A stretch of DNA of 39,417 bases, from the NCBI GenBank assembly GCA_003220315.1, contig QHSA01000154.1, forward strand, positions 1-39,417. The letters run 5' to 3'. Below the pieces are notes generated by a model. The model did not search any database, was not told where the DNA came from, and was given only the letters and a program-made list of their open reading frames with translations. Both the position numbers and the translations under genes were made by a program. Positions 16,928-25,873 of this stretch are shown one piece after another. How positions within the stretch are numbered: position 1 is the stretch's first letter; each line of letters opens with the position of its first letter. This DNA is from Candidatus Rokuibacteriota bacterium. GTDB taxonomy: Bacteria; Methylomirabilota; Methylomirabilia; Rokubacteriales; CSP1-6.

Positions 16928-17786
16928 CCCCTTCGCCGTCGCCGACGTGATCGTCACGGGCCGCGAGTTCCGCGAGTTCGCGGCGTTCGTCCACCGACAG
17001 ACCGGGATCGCCCTGAACGAGGCCAAGCGGCCGCTCGTCTGCGCCCGGCTGCGGAAGCGTCTGCGCCACTACGGCTACGCGCGGCTCCAGCAGTATTACG
17101 ACCACCTCATCGAGCGCGACCCCGAGGGCGAAGAACTGGTCCGGATGGTCAACGCCCTCACGACCAACAAGACCGAGTTCTTCCGCGAAGCGCATCACTT
17201 CGCCCTCCTGCGCACCGAGATCCTCGCACGCCGCACGGCGGGCCCCGGGCCCCGGCGGCTCCGGGTCTGGAGCGCGGGATGCTCGAGCGGCGAGGAGGCT
17301 TACAGCATCGCGTTCACGGTGCTCGAAAGCTTGCCGGGCGTCATTGACTGGGACGTGCGTGTCCTGGCGTCGGACATCGACACCGACGTGCTGGCCCGCG
17401 CGGAGCGGGGCGTCTATCTGGCGGAGCGGGCGGCCGGCGTCCCAACCGCGCTCCGGGAACGGTACTTCCTCCGGGGACGCGGCGCCAACGAGGGGCTCGT
17501 GCGCGTCCGACCCGAGGCGGCGCGCCTCGTGACCTTCCGGCGCATCAACCTCCGCGACGAGGCGTGGCCGATTCGGGCCGCGTTCGACGCCATCTTCTGC
17601 CGGAACGTCCTCATCTACTTCGACCGCGCGCTCCAGCAGGAGGTCATCCGACGGCTCGTCGAGCACCTCCAGCCCGGCGGCTACCTCTTCCTCGGCCACT
17701 CGGAGTCACTGCTCGGCATGGGCATGGGGCTCCGGCCGGTCGGCAAGACCGTCTACAAGAACGCCCCGCGCGGAGAGCGTCCGTGA
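16905..17786 (+). CDS. cheR: Chemotaxis methyltransferase CheR
   Basis: NKTEFFREAHHF, RRLRVWSAGCSSGEEAYSIA, IFCRNVLIYFDRALQQEVIRRL; starts 23 nt inside cheW. Confidence 0.96.
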   Translation: MAPTTTPDPFAVADVIVTGREFREFAAFVHRQTGIALNEAKRPLVCARLRKRLRHYGYARLQQYYDHLIERDPEGEELVRMVNALTTNKTEFFREAHHFALLRTEILARRTAGPGPRRLRVWSAGCSSGEEAYSIAFTVLESLPGVIDWDVRVLASDIDTDVLARAERGVYLAERAAGVPTALRERYFLRGRGANEGLVRVRPEAARLVTFRRINLRDEAWPIRAAFDAIFCRNVLIYFDRALQQEVIRRLVEHLQPGGYLFLGHSESLLGMGMGLRPVGKTVYKNAPRGERP

Positions 17787-18367
17787 GCGGTGAGCGGTCG
17801 GGCGGCGGCAAGGCGGAGGTCGCAATCCACGTCGGCGGGGTGTACGCGACGCGCGAGCCTACGATCATCCGGACGCTCCTCGGCTCGTGTGTCGCCGTCT
17901 GTCTCTTCGATCCGGTCACGCGCGTGGGCGGAATGAACCACTTCATGCTCCCGGCGCCGGGGCCGGGTCGAGAGGACCGGCTCGACTACACCCGATTCGG
18001 CGTGCACGCGATGGACTGTCTCATGGGGGCGCTGCAGAAGGCGGGCGGCGATCGCCGCCGCGCCAGGGCGAAGGTCTTCGGCGGCGGCAACGTCCTCGAG
18101 ATCGGTCGAAACGGCGACAGCGTCGCCCAGCGGAACGTCCGGTTCATCGACGAGTTCCTGCGATGCGAGGACATTCCCGTCGTCGGTCGCGACCTCGGTG
18201 GGGAGCTCGGCCGGCAACTCTACTTCCACACCGACACCGGCACGGTCTACGTGCGACGGCTCCGGGACGGGGGCCGCCGACGCCTCCGGACCGTGGAGCG
18301 GGCGCACGCGCAAGCACTCGCGCAGGCGCCGCCACGGTTCGGAGACGTCCAGCTCTTCGAGCCATGA
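17783..18367 (+). CDS. cheD: Chemoreceptor glutamine deamidase CheD (GTG start)
   Basis: TLLGSCVAVCLFDPVTRVGGMNHFMLP; KVFGGGNVLEIGRNGDSVAQRNVRF. Confidence 0.94.
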   Translation: MSGERSGGGKAEVAIHVGGVYATREPTIIRTLLGSCVAVCLFDPVTRVGGMNHFMLPAPGPGREDRLDYTRFGVHAMDCLMGALQKAGGDRRRARAKVFGGGNVLEIGRNGDSVAQRNVRFIDEFLRCEDIPVVGRDLGGELGRQLYFHTDTGTVYVRRLRDGGRRRLRTVERAHAQALAQAPPRFGDVQLFEP

Positions 18368-19386
18368 GGCGGAAGGTCCGCGTCCTCGTCGTCGAGGGGT
18401 CGGCGGTGACCCGACGCATTCTCACCGCGATCCTCGCGGCGGACCGCGAGATCGAGGTGGCGGGGGCCGTGGCGGGCGTCCAGGACGCGCACGAGGTGAC
18501 GGTGCGGCTCCGCCCCGACGTGCTCACGCTCGACGTCGCGCTCCTGTCCCGACGGGGCTTGCCGTCACTGGAGCGGCTGATGCGCGCCTCGCAGACGCCG
18601 GTCGTCCTCGTGTCCCCGCCCACGCGGAAGGGCCGCGAGATGACGCTGCTCGCCCTCGAGCTCGGCGCGGCGGGGGTCGTGCGGATGCCCTCGCGCGAGC
18701 TGGTGCGACGGATGCCGGACGTGGTCTCTGAGATGCTCGGCGCGGTGAAGGCCGCCGCCCGCGCGCGGACGGAGCCGGACGCGCCCACCGGCCGAGGGGC
18801 GCCGTCCGCCGCGTCCGTGATCGCGGTGGGGGCGTCAACCGGCGGGACCGACGCGATCCAGCGGTTCCTCATGGCGATGCGGCCCGACGCGCCGGGGCTC
18901 GTCATCGTCCAGCACATGCCCGAGCGGTTCACGCACGCCTTCGCCGAGCGCTGCAACGGGCTCTGCCCCGTCCGGGTCCGGGAGGCGACGGACGGCGACC
19001 TCGTGCGGCCCGGGCACGCCCTCATCGCGCCCGGCAATCTCCACATGCGCGTCCGTCGCGACGGCCAGGGCTATCGCGTCCTTCTGGAGCACGGTCCCCC
19101 CGTCAACGGCCACCGGCCGTCGATCGACGTGCTGTTCACCTCGACCGCGGCAGCCGTCGGAAGGAACGCCGTCGGCGTGATCCTGACGGGGATGGGCGCC
19201 GACGGCGCCCGGGGTCTCTCGGCAATGAAGCGCGCGGGCGCCCGGACGCTCGCGCAGGACGAGGCCTCCTGCGTCGTGTTCGGCATGCCGCGTGAGGCGA
19301 TCGCGCTCGGCGCCGTGGATCACGTGCTGCCCCTGTCCGAGCTCGGCCGCGTGGCGCTGGAGCTCTGCCGTGGGCGCCTCCGATGA
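18364..19386 (+). CDS. cheB: CheB-type protein-glutamate methylesterase with degenerate receiver domain
   Basis: C-terminal methylesterase: VIAVGASTGGTDAI, VIVQHMPERFT, GVILTGMGADGARGL; N-terminal receiver VRVLVVEGSAVTRRILT...DVLTLDVALLSRRGL. Confidence 0.93.
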   Translation: MRRKVRVLVVEGSAVTRRILTAILAADREIEVAGAVAGVQDAHEVTVRLRPDVLTLDVALLSRRGLPSLERLMRASQTPVVLVSPPTRKGREMTLLALELGAAGVVRMPSRELVRRMPDVVSEMLGAVKAAARARTEPDAPTGRGAPSAASVIAVGASTGGTDAIQRFLMAMRPDAPGLVIVQHMPERFTHAFAERCNGLCPVRVREATDGDLVRPGHALIAPGNLHMRVRRDGQGYRVLLEHGPPVNGHRPSIDVLFTSTAAAVGRNAVGVILTGMGADGARGLSAMKRAGARTLAQDEASCVVFGMPREAIALGAVDHVLPLSELGRVALELCRGRLR

Positions 19387-20078
19387 AGCCGGACCGGTCC
19401 AGCCGGCGCCGCCCGGAGCGCCAGCGCTTCGACCCGAACCTCGCCGGCATGTTCCGGGCGACCCGCGAGGGCAAGATCCTCGAGGCGAACGAATCGTTCG
19501 CGCGCACCCTTGGGCACGCCGCGCCCACCGAGCTGCGCGGGCGGCACCTCAGGGAGTTCTACGTCGAGCCGGCGCGGTGGGACCTTCTGCGCGCCGGGCT
19601 CCGCGTGGCGCGGAGCGTGGCCAACCTCGAGGTCCCGTTGCGTCGCGCCAACCGTAGCGTCGTGTGGGTGCTGATGAGCGTCGTGCGAGCCGGCGCGGAC
19701 GCCGCGAGCGGTCTCGAGGGCTCGATCGTCGACATCACCGCGCGTAAGCGCGCCGACGACCTGCTGCGGGAGACCGAGGCGCTCCGCTCGGTCGCGGCGC
19801 TCGCGACCGCCACGGCGCACGAGATCAACAATTCGCTGAACGTGCTGAAGGGACACTTGCAGTTGCTCTCGCCGCGCGTCGGCGGCGACCTCGCCGCCGC
19901 CCACCTCGCTCCGGCGCTCGCCGCCGCGAAGGCGATCGAGGAGATCGTCGGCCGGATGAACCAGATCATTCGGGTGGAGCTGGCGGAACCGTCCGGGAGA
20001 CTGCCGGAGATGCTCGACCTCAGAAAGTCCGCCTCGGTGCCCGACGCGCCCCGGACCGACGCGCCGCTCACCGCGTGA
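19383..20078 (+). CDS. PAS + HisKA-like (DHp) protein lacking a HATPase domain
   Basis: PAS-like MFRATREGKILEANESFARTLG...GSIVDITARKRADDLLRETEALRS followed by AHEINNSLNVLKGHLQLL; stops before any N/G-box. Confidence 0.75.
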   Translation: MKPDRSSRRRPERQRFDPNLAGMFRATREGKILEANESFARTLGHAAPTELRGRHLREFYVEPARWDLLRAGLRVARSVANLEVPLRRANRSVVWVLMSVVRAGADAASGLEGSIVDITARKRADDLLRETEALRSVAALATATAHEINNSLNVLKGHLQLLSPRVGGDLAAAHLAPALAAAKAIEEIVGRMNQIIRVELAEPSGRLPEMLDLRKSASVPDAPRTDAPLTA

Positions 20079-20085
20079 GCGGCGC

Positions 20086-20622
20086 CTAGAGCACGTGGAG
20101 CAGCGGGCGCGCCGCCAGCTCCCCCGACTTCCAGAACCCGCTCTCCGTGAACCAGCCGAGCGCTTCCGCCGCGTCCGGAGTCTTCACGAGCACGAGCGTC
20201 TGGCCGCCCTCGAAGAAGCCGCCGAAGGCCACGCGGCCGGCGCCGCGCATCTCGATGAGGGCGAGCTGCGCCATGTCGTGGTCGATCACGGGCCCCTCGA
20301 CGAGGGTGACCTTGCGCGAGCCGTCGAGGACCACGGGGACCATCTCCCACGGCTCGACGAACTGGGCGAAGCTCCGCGGCTCGTAGCGCGTCCAGACCCC
20401 ACCCGTCCAGTAGGGGTCCTCCTCGATGGCGTTCTTGAGCTGCGTCGGCTGCTGGAGGCGATAGAAGATGTCGGCGGTCTTCCCGTCCGGCGCGGGCCCG
20501 CCGCCGATCAGGATGCTCGCGGCGCGCAGCCCCTGCAGCCGCTCGATGTGGCCTCGCCGGTAGCCCTCGCGCCGGGTCAGGTAATCCTCGGCGGCCGTGA
20601 TGGCGACGTGGAAGACGATCAT
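20086..20622 (-). CDS. YCII-related protein, apparently two tandem YCII-like units
   Basis: MIVFHVAITAAEDYLTRREGYRRGHIERLQGLRAASILIGGGPAPDGKTADIFY...; second half GPVIDHDMAQLALIEMRGAGRVAFGGFFEGGQTLVLVKTPDAAEAL. Confidence 0.65.
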   Translation of the reverse strand: MIVFHVAITAAEDYLTRREGYRRGHIERLQGLRAASILIGGGPAPDGKTADIFYRLQQPTQLKNAIEEDPYWTGGVWTRYEPRSFAQFVEPWEMVPVVLDGSRKVTLVEGPVIDHDMAQLALIEMRGAGRVAFGGFFEGGQTLVLVKTPDAAEALGWFTESGFWKSGELAARPLLHVL

Positions 20623-20737
20623 GGCGCGTCCTGCCGAGTATAGCCCCGCGCGAGCCTCGAGCAGGGAGAAGAGCGGGCGGGAAGACCGTCGTGGCCATCG
20701 CGGGTCGAGCCGACCACCCGTGGTACTGTGTCGGGTG

Positions 20738-23347
20738 ATGGAGCTGCTCGAGCAGTTTCGCGCACGGTACCCGTTTTCCCTCGACGACTTCCAGCTCGAA
20801 GCGATCCGGGCGATCGAGGCCGGACAGTCCGTCATCGTGTCGGCGCCGACCGGGGCGGGGAAGACGCTCGTCGCCGAGTTCGCCATCCACATGGCGCTCG
20901 CCACCGGCAAGCGCATCGCCTACACGACGCCGCTCAAGGCGCTCTCGAACCAGAAGTTCAACGACTTCACCCGGGTCCTCGGCGCCGAGACGGTCGGTAT
21001 CCTGACGGGCGACGTGAAGGTGAACCCGCACGGCCGGGTGCTGGTCATGACGACGGAAATTCTCAGGAACGCGCTCTACGGCTCGGGGCTCGAGGACCTC
21101 GGCTACATCGTGCTGGACGAGTGCCACTACATGGGCGACGAGGGGCGCGGCACGGTCTGGGAGGAGATCATCGTCAACGCGCCGCAGGACGTCCTGCTCG
21201 TCGGCCTCTCGGCGACCGTGGCGAACGTCAAAGAGATCGCCGACTGGATCTCGATCGTGCACCGACCGATCGTGCCGATCTTCCACCCGCACCGCCCCGT
21301 GCCCCTCTCGTACGCGGTCGCGGACCTCGCGGGCGAGGTCCACGAGATCGCCGAGGTGCGGGCCGGGCGCGCCCGGCTGGTCGGCGACGAGTCGCGCGGG
21401 CCCGACGCGCGCGGCCGCTGGTACACGCGCCGGGTCGTTGATCCCGTCGTCCTGATCGCGGACCTGGAAGCGCGGGGCTGGCTGCCCGCGATCTACTTCA
21501 TCTTCAGCCGCGCCGGCTGCGAGCGCGCGATGGACGACGTCCTCGCCGAGGGCCGGGGCCTCCTCACCGCCGCGCAGCGGGACGACGTCGAGCGCGCGAT
21601 CAACGAGCTCGTCGAGGAGAGCCCGACCGTCGCCGAGTCCGCGCTGAACCAGACGGTGTTCCAGGCGCTCAGGCTCGGCGTCGGCCTCCATCACGCCGGG
21701 ATCCTGCCGAGCGTCAAGCGGCTCATCGAGCTCTCCTTCGAGCGTGGGCTCTGCAAGGTCGTCTTCGCGACCGAGACGATGTCGCTCGGAATCCACATGC
21801 CGGCGCGCAGCGTCGTGCTCCAGGGCGTCACCAAGCGAACCGACCGCGGCTTCCGTGCGCTGTCGCACAACGAGCTGACCCAGATGGCGGGGCGCGCAGG
21901 CCGCCGCGGGATCGACCCCGAGGGCAAGTGCGTGATCGCCCTCGACGCGCGCGACGGCGTCGAGGACCTCCTCCGCGTCGTGGACGGCTCGCCGGAGCCG
22001 ATCGAGAGCCAGTTCAAGCTCGGCTACGGCTCCGCCGCGCTTCTCCTCGCCACCGGCGCGCCGCCGGAGGCCCTCCGGCGGCGGATCGAGTCGTCGTTCG
22101 GCCAGTACCAGAACCTCAAGCGCATCCGTGAGATGGAGGGCGAGATCCGGTCCCTCGAGGCGGCCCTCGCGGAGGTCAAGCGCTACGCGGCGCCGTGCGG
22201 CGACTTCCCGCGCATCGGGCGCTACCGGCGCGCGCGTCAGGAGGCGGAGGCCCGGCGCCAGGCGCTCGGCCGGGGCGGGCGCCGGGGCGAACGGGGCGTC
22301 GCCGAGGCCGAGACCGGCAGGCTCGCCCTCGTCCGGCGCAAGGGGGGGCCCGGCCTGGCGCTGATCCTCGGCACGCACTCGATCCGTGGCCACCGGGTGC
22401 TCATCGACGCGCTCCTGCCCCACGGCGCCGTCGTGCGCGTGAAGAGCGGGGTCGTCAAGCGGATCTTCTGGGCCACACCGCCGCTCCACGTGCCGCGCGA
22501 CCTCGATCGTACCTCGCAGGGGCGGGGCCGCGACGGCCGCGGGCTCCGCCACCTGGCCGTCGAGCTCGGACGACTGTCGGTCGCCGAGTTGGTCGAGCGC
22601 GAGCGGCAGCAGGGGCCGGAGACCGCGCTCTCCGCGATCGAGTGCCACCGCTGTCCCTGGGGCGCCCAACCGCGGTGTGAGCGCGAGTGGCGCGAGCTCG
22701 AGACGCTGACCGAGCGTCTCGGCGTCCGGCAGCGCGCGCTCGAGCAGGTCAGGAGCGCGTACTGGCACGAGTTCCTCCGCGTGGTCGAGGTGCTCGAGCA
22801 GTTCGGCGCCGTCCGCGAGCGCCGGCTCGAGCCGCGCGGGCGGCTCATCGCCGGACTCCGGCACGACAACGAGCTGCTCGTCGCCGAATGCGTCTTCCGC
22901 GGCGTCTTCGCCGACCTCGCGGCGGCCGAGGCGGCGGCCGTGTGCTCGGCGCTGATCGAGGAGTCGCGCTCGGGCGACCCGGCGATCGCGCGGGACTTCC
23001 TCAAGAAGCGGCCCCGGCTCCGGCGTAAGCTCGACCAGCTCGCGAGCCTCGCGAACACGATCCACGAGGCTCAGCGGGCGCGCCACCTCCGGATGCCTCT
23101 GGCCGTCCACCCCGGGTTCATGCCGGCCGTCTACCGCTGGGCCGGCGGGGAGGACGACTGGGGGGCGATCGTCGAGGAGTCGTTCGGTGGCCACGAGGGC
23201 GACCTGATCCGCGCGATGCGCCGGCTCATCGACCTCCTGCGCCAGCTGGCCGAGGGCCCGGAGGTCCCGCCCGAGACGGCCCGGCTCCTCGCGCAGGCGG
23301 CGCGCGTCATCGATCGCGGGATCGTGCTCGAGTCGGCCCTGATATGA
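20738..23347 (+). CDS. Ski2/Mtr4-like DEAD/DEAH-box helicase
   Basis: VSAPTGAGKTLVAEFAIHMAL, VLDECHYMGD, LVGLSATVANVKEIADW, ATETMSLGIHMPARSV, QMAGRAGRRGID. Confidence 0.93.
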   Translation: MELLEQFRARYPFSLDDFQLEAIRAIEAGQSVIVSAPTGAGKTLVAEFAIHMALATGKRIAYTTPLKALSNQKFNDFTRVLGAETVGILTGDVKVNPHGRVLVMTTEILRNALYGSGLEDLGYIVLDECHYMGDEGRGTVWEEIIVNAPQDVLLVGLSATVANVKEIADWISIVHRPIVPIFHPHRPVPLSYAVADLAGEVHEIAEVRAGRARLVGDESRGPDARGRWYTRRVVDPVVLIADLEARGWLPAIYFIFSRAGCERAMDDVLAEGRGLLTAAQRDDVERAINELVEESPTVAESALNQTVFQALRLGVGLHHAGILPSVKRLIELSFERGLCKVVFATETMSLGIHMPARSVVLQGVTKRTDRGFRALSHNELTQMAGRAGRRGIDPEGKCVIALDARDGVEDLLRVVDGSPEPIESQFKLGYGSAALLLATGAPPEALRRRIESSFGQYQNLKRIREMEGEIRSLEAALAEVKRYAAPCGDFPRIGRYRRARQEAEARRQALGRGGRRGERGVAEAETGRLALVRRKGGPGLALILGTHSIRGHRVLIDALLPHGAVVRVKSGVVKRIFWATPPLHVPRDLDRTSQGRGRDGRGLRHLAVELGRLSVAELVERERQQGPETALSAIECHRCPWGAQPRCEREWRELETLTERLGVRQRALEQVRSAYWHEFLRVVEVLEQFGAVRERRLEPRGRLIAGLRHDNELLVAECVFRGVFADLAAAEAAAVCSALIEESRSGDPAIARDFLKKRPRLRRKLDQLASLANTIHEAQRARHLRMPLAVHPGFMPAVYRWAGGEDDWGAIVEESFGGHEGDLIRAMRRLIDLLRQLAEGPEVPPETARLLAQAARVIDRGIVLESALI

Positions 23348-23841
23348 TCCGAGGCGTGGGAGTCCGGGCCCTCGCGCTCGTCGCGCTCCTCCTCGCGCTC
23401 GCCGCCTGCGCGGCCACCGCGCGGGAGCAGCGGACGCTCCATGGCCCGACGGCGCTGGAGGTGTGGACCGCGAGCGTCATACTGCGGACGGGCCGGGAGC
23501 CGACCTTCGACGAGCGACACCAGTGGAACAGCCAGCTGGAGCGGCAGATCTCGAAATACCTCAGCGGGCATCCGGAGGTCGCGAACTCGCCCGAGGTGTC
23601 GAACTTCACCTTCCTCCGCCAGGTGGCGGTGGGCATGTCGAAGGAACAGGTCCTGCTCCTGCTGGGACCGCCGGCGGGCACGGCGACCGATCCCGCCGCG
23701 CTCGAGACGCTCGGGCGAGCCTACTGGCCGGCGATCAAGGCGGGCAACGCGACCGAGGCGTGGGTCTATCCCCTCGGCTGGCGGCTGTTCTTCGACGGGG
23801 TCCGCGTCGTCGACATCACGCAGTACCTGGAGACCCGCTGA
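23344..23841 (+). CDS. Putative lipoprotein of unknown function
   Basis: MIRGVGVRALALVALLLALAACAATAREQ lipobox-like LAAC; ATGA overlap with helicase stop. Confidence 0.7.
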   Translation: MIRGVGVRALALVALLLALAACAATAREQRTLHGPTALEVWTASVILRTGREPTFDERHQWNSQLERQISKYLSGHPEVANSPEVSNFTFLRQVAVGMSKEQVLLLLGPPAGTATDPAALETLGRAYWPAIKAGNATEAWVYPLGWRLFFDGVRVVDITQYLETR

Positions 23842-23858
23842 CGGAGTCCCGCCGTACC

Positions 23859-25586
23859 ATGATCCAGTCCGAGCTCGTCGTGACCAAGCAGACGCCGCTC
23901 GCCCCGCGGGGCCTCGTGGTCGCCGAGCATCCCCTCGGCGCCCGCGTGGGCGCCACGATCCTCGAGGACGGCGGCAACGCCGTGGACGCGGCCGTGGCGA
24001 CCGCATTCGCGATGACCGTCGTCGAGCCCTTCATGTCCACGCTCGCCGGCTCGGGCACGATGCTCGTCCATCTCGCGAAGCGCGGCGAGACCGTGGCGAT
24101 CGACTTCAACGGCCAGGCGCCGGCGCGCGCCGACGCGACCATGTTCCGGCTGATCGACGGGATCTCGGACGGGCTCTTCGCGTGGCCGCGCGTCGAGCAC
24201 GCGGCGAACGAGTACGGCCATCGGTCGGTGGCCGTGCCCGGGTCGGTCGCCGGGCTCGCCCTGGCGCTCGAGCGGTACGGCACGCTGGAGCTCGCCGACG
24301 TGCTGACGCCGGCGATCGCGCTCGCGCGCGACGGCTTCGTCCCCGACTGGTACCAGGCGCTGACGACCGCGCGCTCCCTCGAGGAGCTGGGCGCCTTTCC
24401 CGAGACGGCGCGCGTCTATCTGAGGAACGGCCGCGCGATCCACCGGCCGCCCTCGCTCGAGCCGGGCGAGCGCGTGACGTACCCGGACCTGGCGCGGAGC
24501 CTCGCCCTGATCGCGCGCGAGGGACCGGACGCCTTCTATCGGGGCGCGATCGCCCAGGCGATCCACGACGAGATGACCGCGGGCGGCGGCCTCCTGACGA
24601 AGGACGACCTCGCCGGGTACGAGGCGCGCGTGAGCCCGCCACTCACCGGACGTTACCGCGACCTCGATCTCGCCCTGGCCCCGGGCGCGACGGGCGGGAT
24701 TACCGCGCTCGAGATCCTCAACATCCTCGACGACTTCGCCCCGCACGCCGTCGGGTGGCAGACGACGGGCGGCCTGCACGTTCGCGCCGAAGCGAGCCGG
24801 CGGGCCTTTCGCGACCGCTTCGCGCACCTGGGCGATCCGGCTGTCGTCAAAGCGCCTTGGGGGGAGCTCGCGTCGAAAGCCTACGCGCAGGCCGTCGCCG
24901 CCGACCTCCGCAAGCGCGGGGCGGGGGGCGGGGGCACGCCTGCCGTCAGCCCGCAGCGGAAGAAGCCCAGCGGAGGGCGGGTGGAACGAGGACGGACGGC
25001 GGGCATGCCGCAGAGAGGACCCGCCGCTCCAGACTGCACGACGCACATCGGCGTCGTCGACCGGGGCCGCAACATGGTCTCGCTGACTCACACGGCCGTG
25101 TCGCTCTTTGGTTCGCGGGTGGTCGTCACGGGCACCGGGATCCTGCTCAACAACGGCATGATCTGGTTCGACCCCGAGCCGGGCAAGCCGAACTCGATCG
25201 CGCCCGGCAAGCGCGCGCTCGTCAACATGGTGCCCGTGCTGGCCTTCAAGCGCGGCGAGCCGTACCTCACGCTCGGCGCGCCCGGCGGTCGCCGGATCGT
25301 CTCGGCGATCCCGCAGGTGATCGCGACCCTCGTCGACGCGCGCGGCTCGCTCCAGGCGGCGATCGAGGCGCCGCGCCTGCACACCGAAGGGGGCGAGCTC
25401 TTCGTGGACACGCGCGTCGGCGACAAGGCGCTCGAGGGGCTCCGACGCCTCGGGCACACGGTCGTTCCGCGGGAGGAGACCTACGCGACGCTGAACTTCG
25501 CCAAGCCCGTCGGGATCCGGGTCGGGAAGAAGGGGCTCGAGGCGGGCCTGGACCACCTGCGGCCGGCGGCGGCCGCCGGGTACTAG
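23859..25586 (+). CDS. Gamma-glutamyltransferase family protein
   Basis: GGNAVDAAVATAFAMTVVEPFMSTLAGSG; CTTHIGVVDRGRNMVSLTHTAVSLFGSRVVVTGTGILLNNGM; TLGAPGGRRIVSAIPQVI. Confidence 0.93.
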   Translation: MIQSELVVTKQTPLAPRGLVVAEHPLGARVGATILEDGGNAVDAAVATAFAMTVVEPFMSTLAGSGTMLVHLAKRGETVAIDFNGQAPARADATMFRLIDGISDGLFAWPRVEHAANEYGHRSVAVPGSVAGLALALERYGTLELADVLTPAIALARDGFVPDWYQALTTARSLEELGAFPETARVYLRNGRAIHRPPSLEPGERVTYPDLARSLALIAREGPDAFYRGAIAQAIHDEMTAGGGLLTKDDLAGYEARVSPPLTGRYRDLDLALAPGATGGITALEILNILDDFAPHAVGWQTTGGLHVRAEASRRAFRDRFAHLGDPAVVKAPWGELASKAYAQAVAADLRKRGAGGGGTPAVSPQRKKPSGGRVERGRTAGMPQRGPAAPDCTTHIGVVDRGRNMVSLTHTAVSLFGSRVVVTGTGILLNNGMIWFDPEPGKPNSIAPGKRALVNMVPVLAFKRGEPYLTLGAPGGRRIVSAIPQVIATLVDARGSLQAAIEAPRLHTEGGELFVDTRVGDKALEGLRRLGHTVVPREETYATLNFAKPVGIRVGKKGLEAGLDHLRPAAAAGY

Positions 25587-25612
25587 CACCCACGCCCCAG
25601 GAGGGGATGACG

Positions 25613-25873
25613 ATGGCGACGCTCGAAGAAAAGGTCATCGCAAGCTGGAAGTACACGAAGGGGGCGCTCGACCCCAAGACCGCGTACCTCTGCTACCTCG
25701 CGGCGAACCTCGCCGTGGGCAACACCCACTGAGCGAAGCGCGACCTGGCAGGTGCCAGGGCATCGGGCGCCAGCGAGGACGAAGTGCGCGAGGCGATCAG
25801 CTTCGCCATTCGCGCGAACGCGGCGAAGGCGCACGCGGACATCCTGAAGGTGTGGACCGATGGCGGAGGTTAG
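25613..25873 (+). CDS. Predicted AhpD/carboxymuconolactone-decarboxylase-like selenoprotein (Sec at residue 40, TGA 25730-25732)
   Basis: MATLEEKVIASWKYTKGALDPKTAYLCYLAANLAVGNTH-U-AKRDLAGARASGASEDEVREAISFAIRANAAKAHADILKVWTDGGG; homology-like pattern runs through the TGA; SD AGGAGG 8 nt upstream of the ATG; hairpin after TGA. Confidence 0.8.
25744..25759 (+). promoter_or_regulatory. Candidate bacterial SECIS element: CCUGGC-AGGU-GCCAGG
   Basis: Perfect 6-bp stem beginning 11 nt after the TGA, apical loop AGGU with G at second position, 17 nt between TGA and loop. Confidence 0.7.

Noticed and set aside
19559-23194. Long minus-strand ORF (1211 aa) antisense to the helicase and PAS genes
   Set aside because: Low-complexity Arg/Glu/Asp/Leu translation typical of shadow ORFs in high-GC DNA; opposite strand encodes clear helicase motifs.
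25587-25860. Treating 25613-25732 as a separate 39-aa peptide or the region as a pseudogene
   Set aside because: Domain pattern continues in frame after the TGA, with a suitably placed hairpin and tight coupling to the next gene; Sec readthrough explains all of these together.
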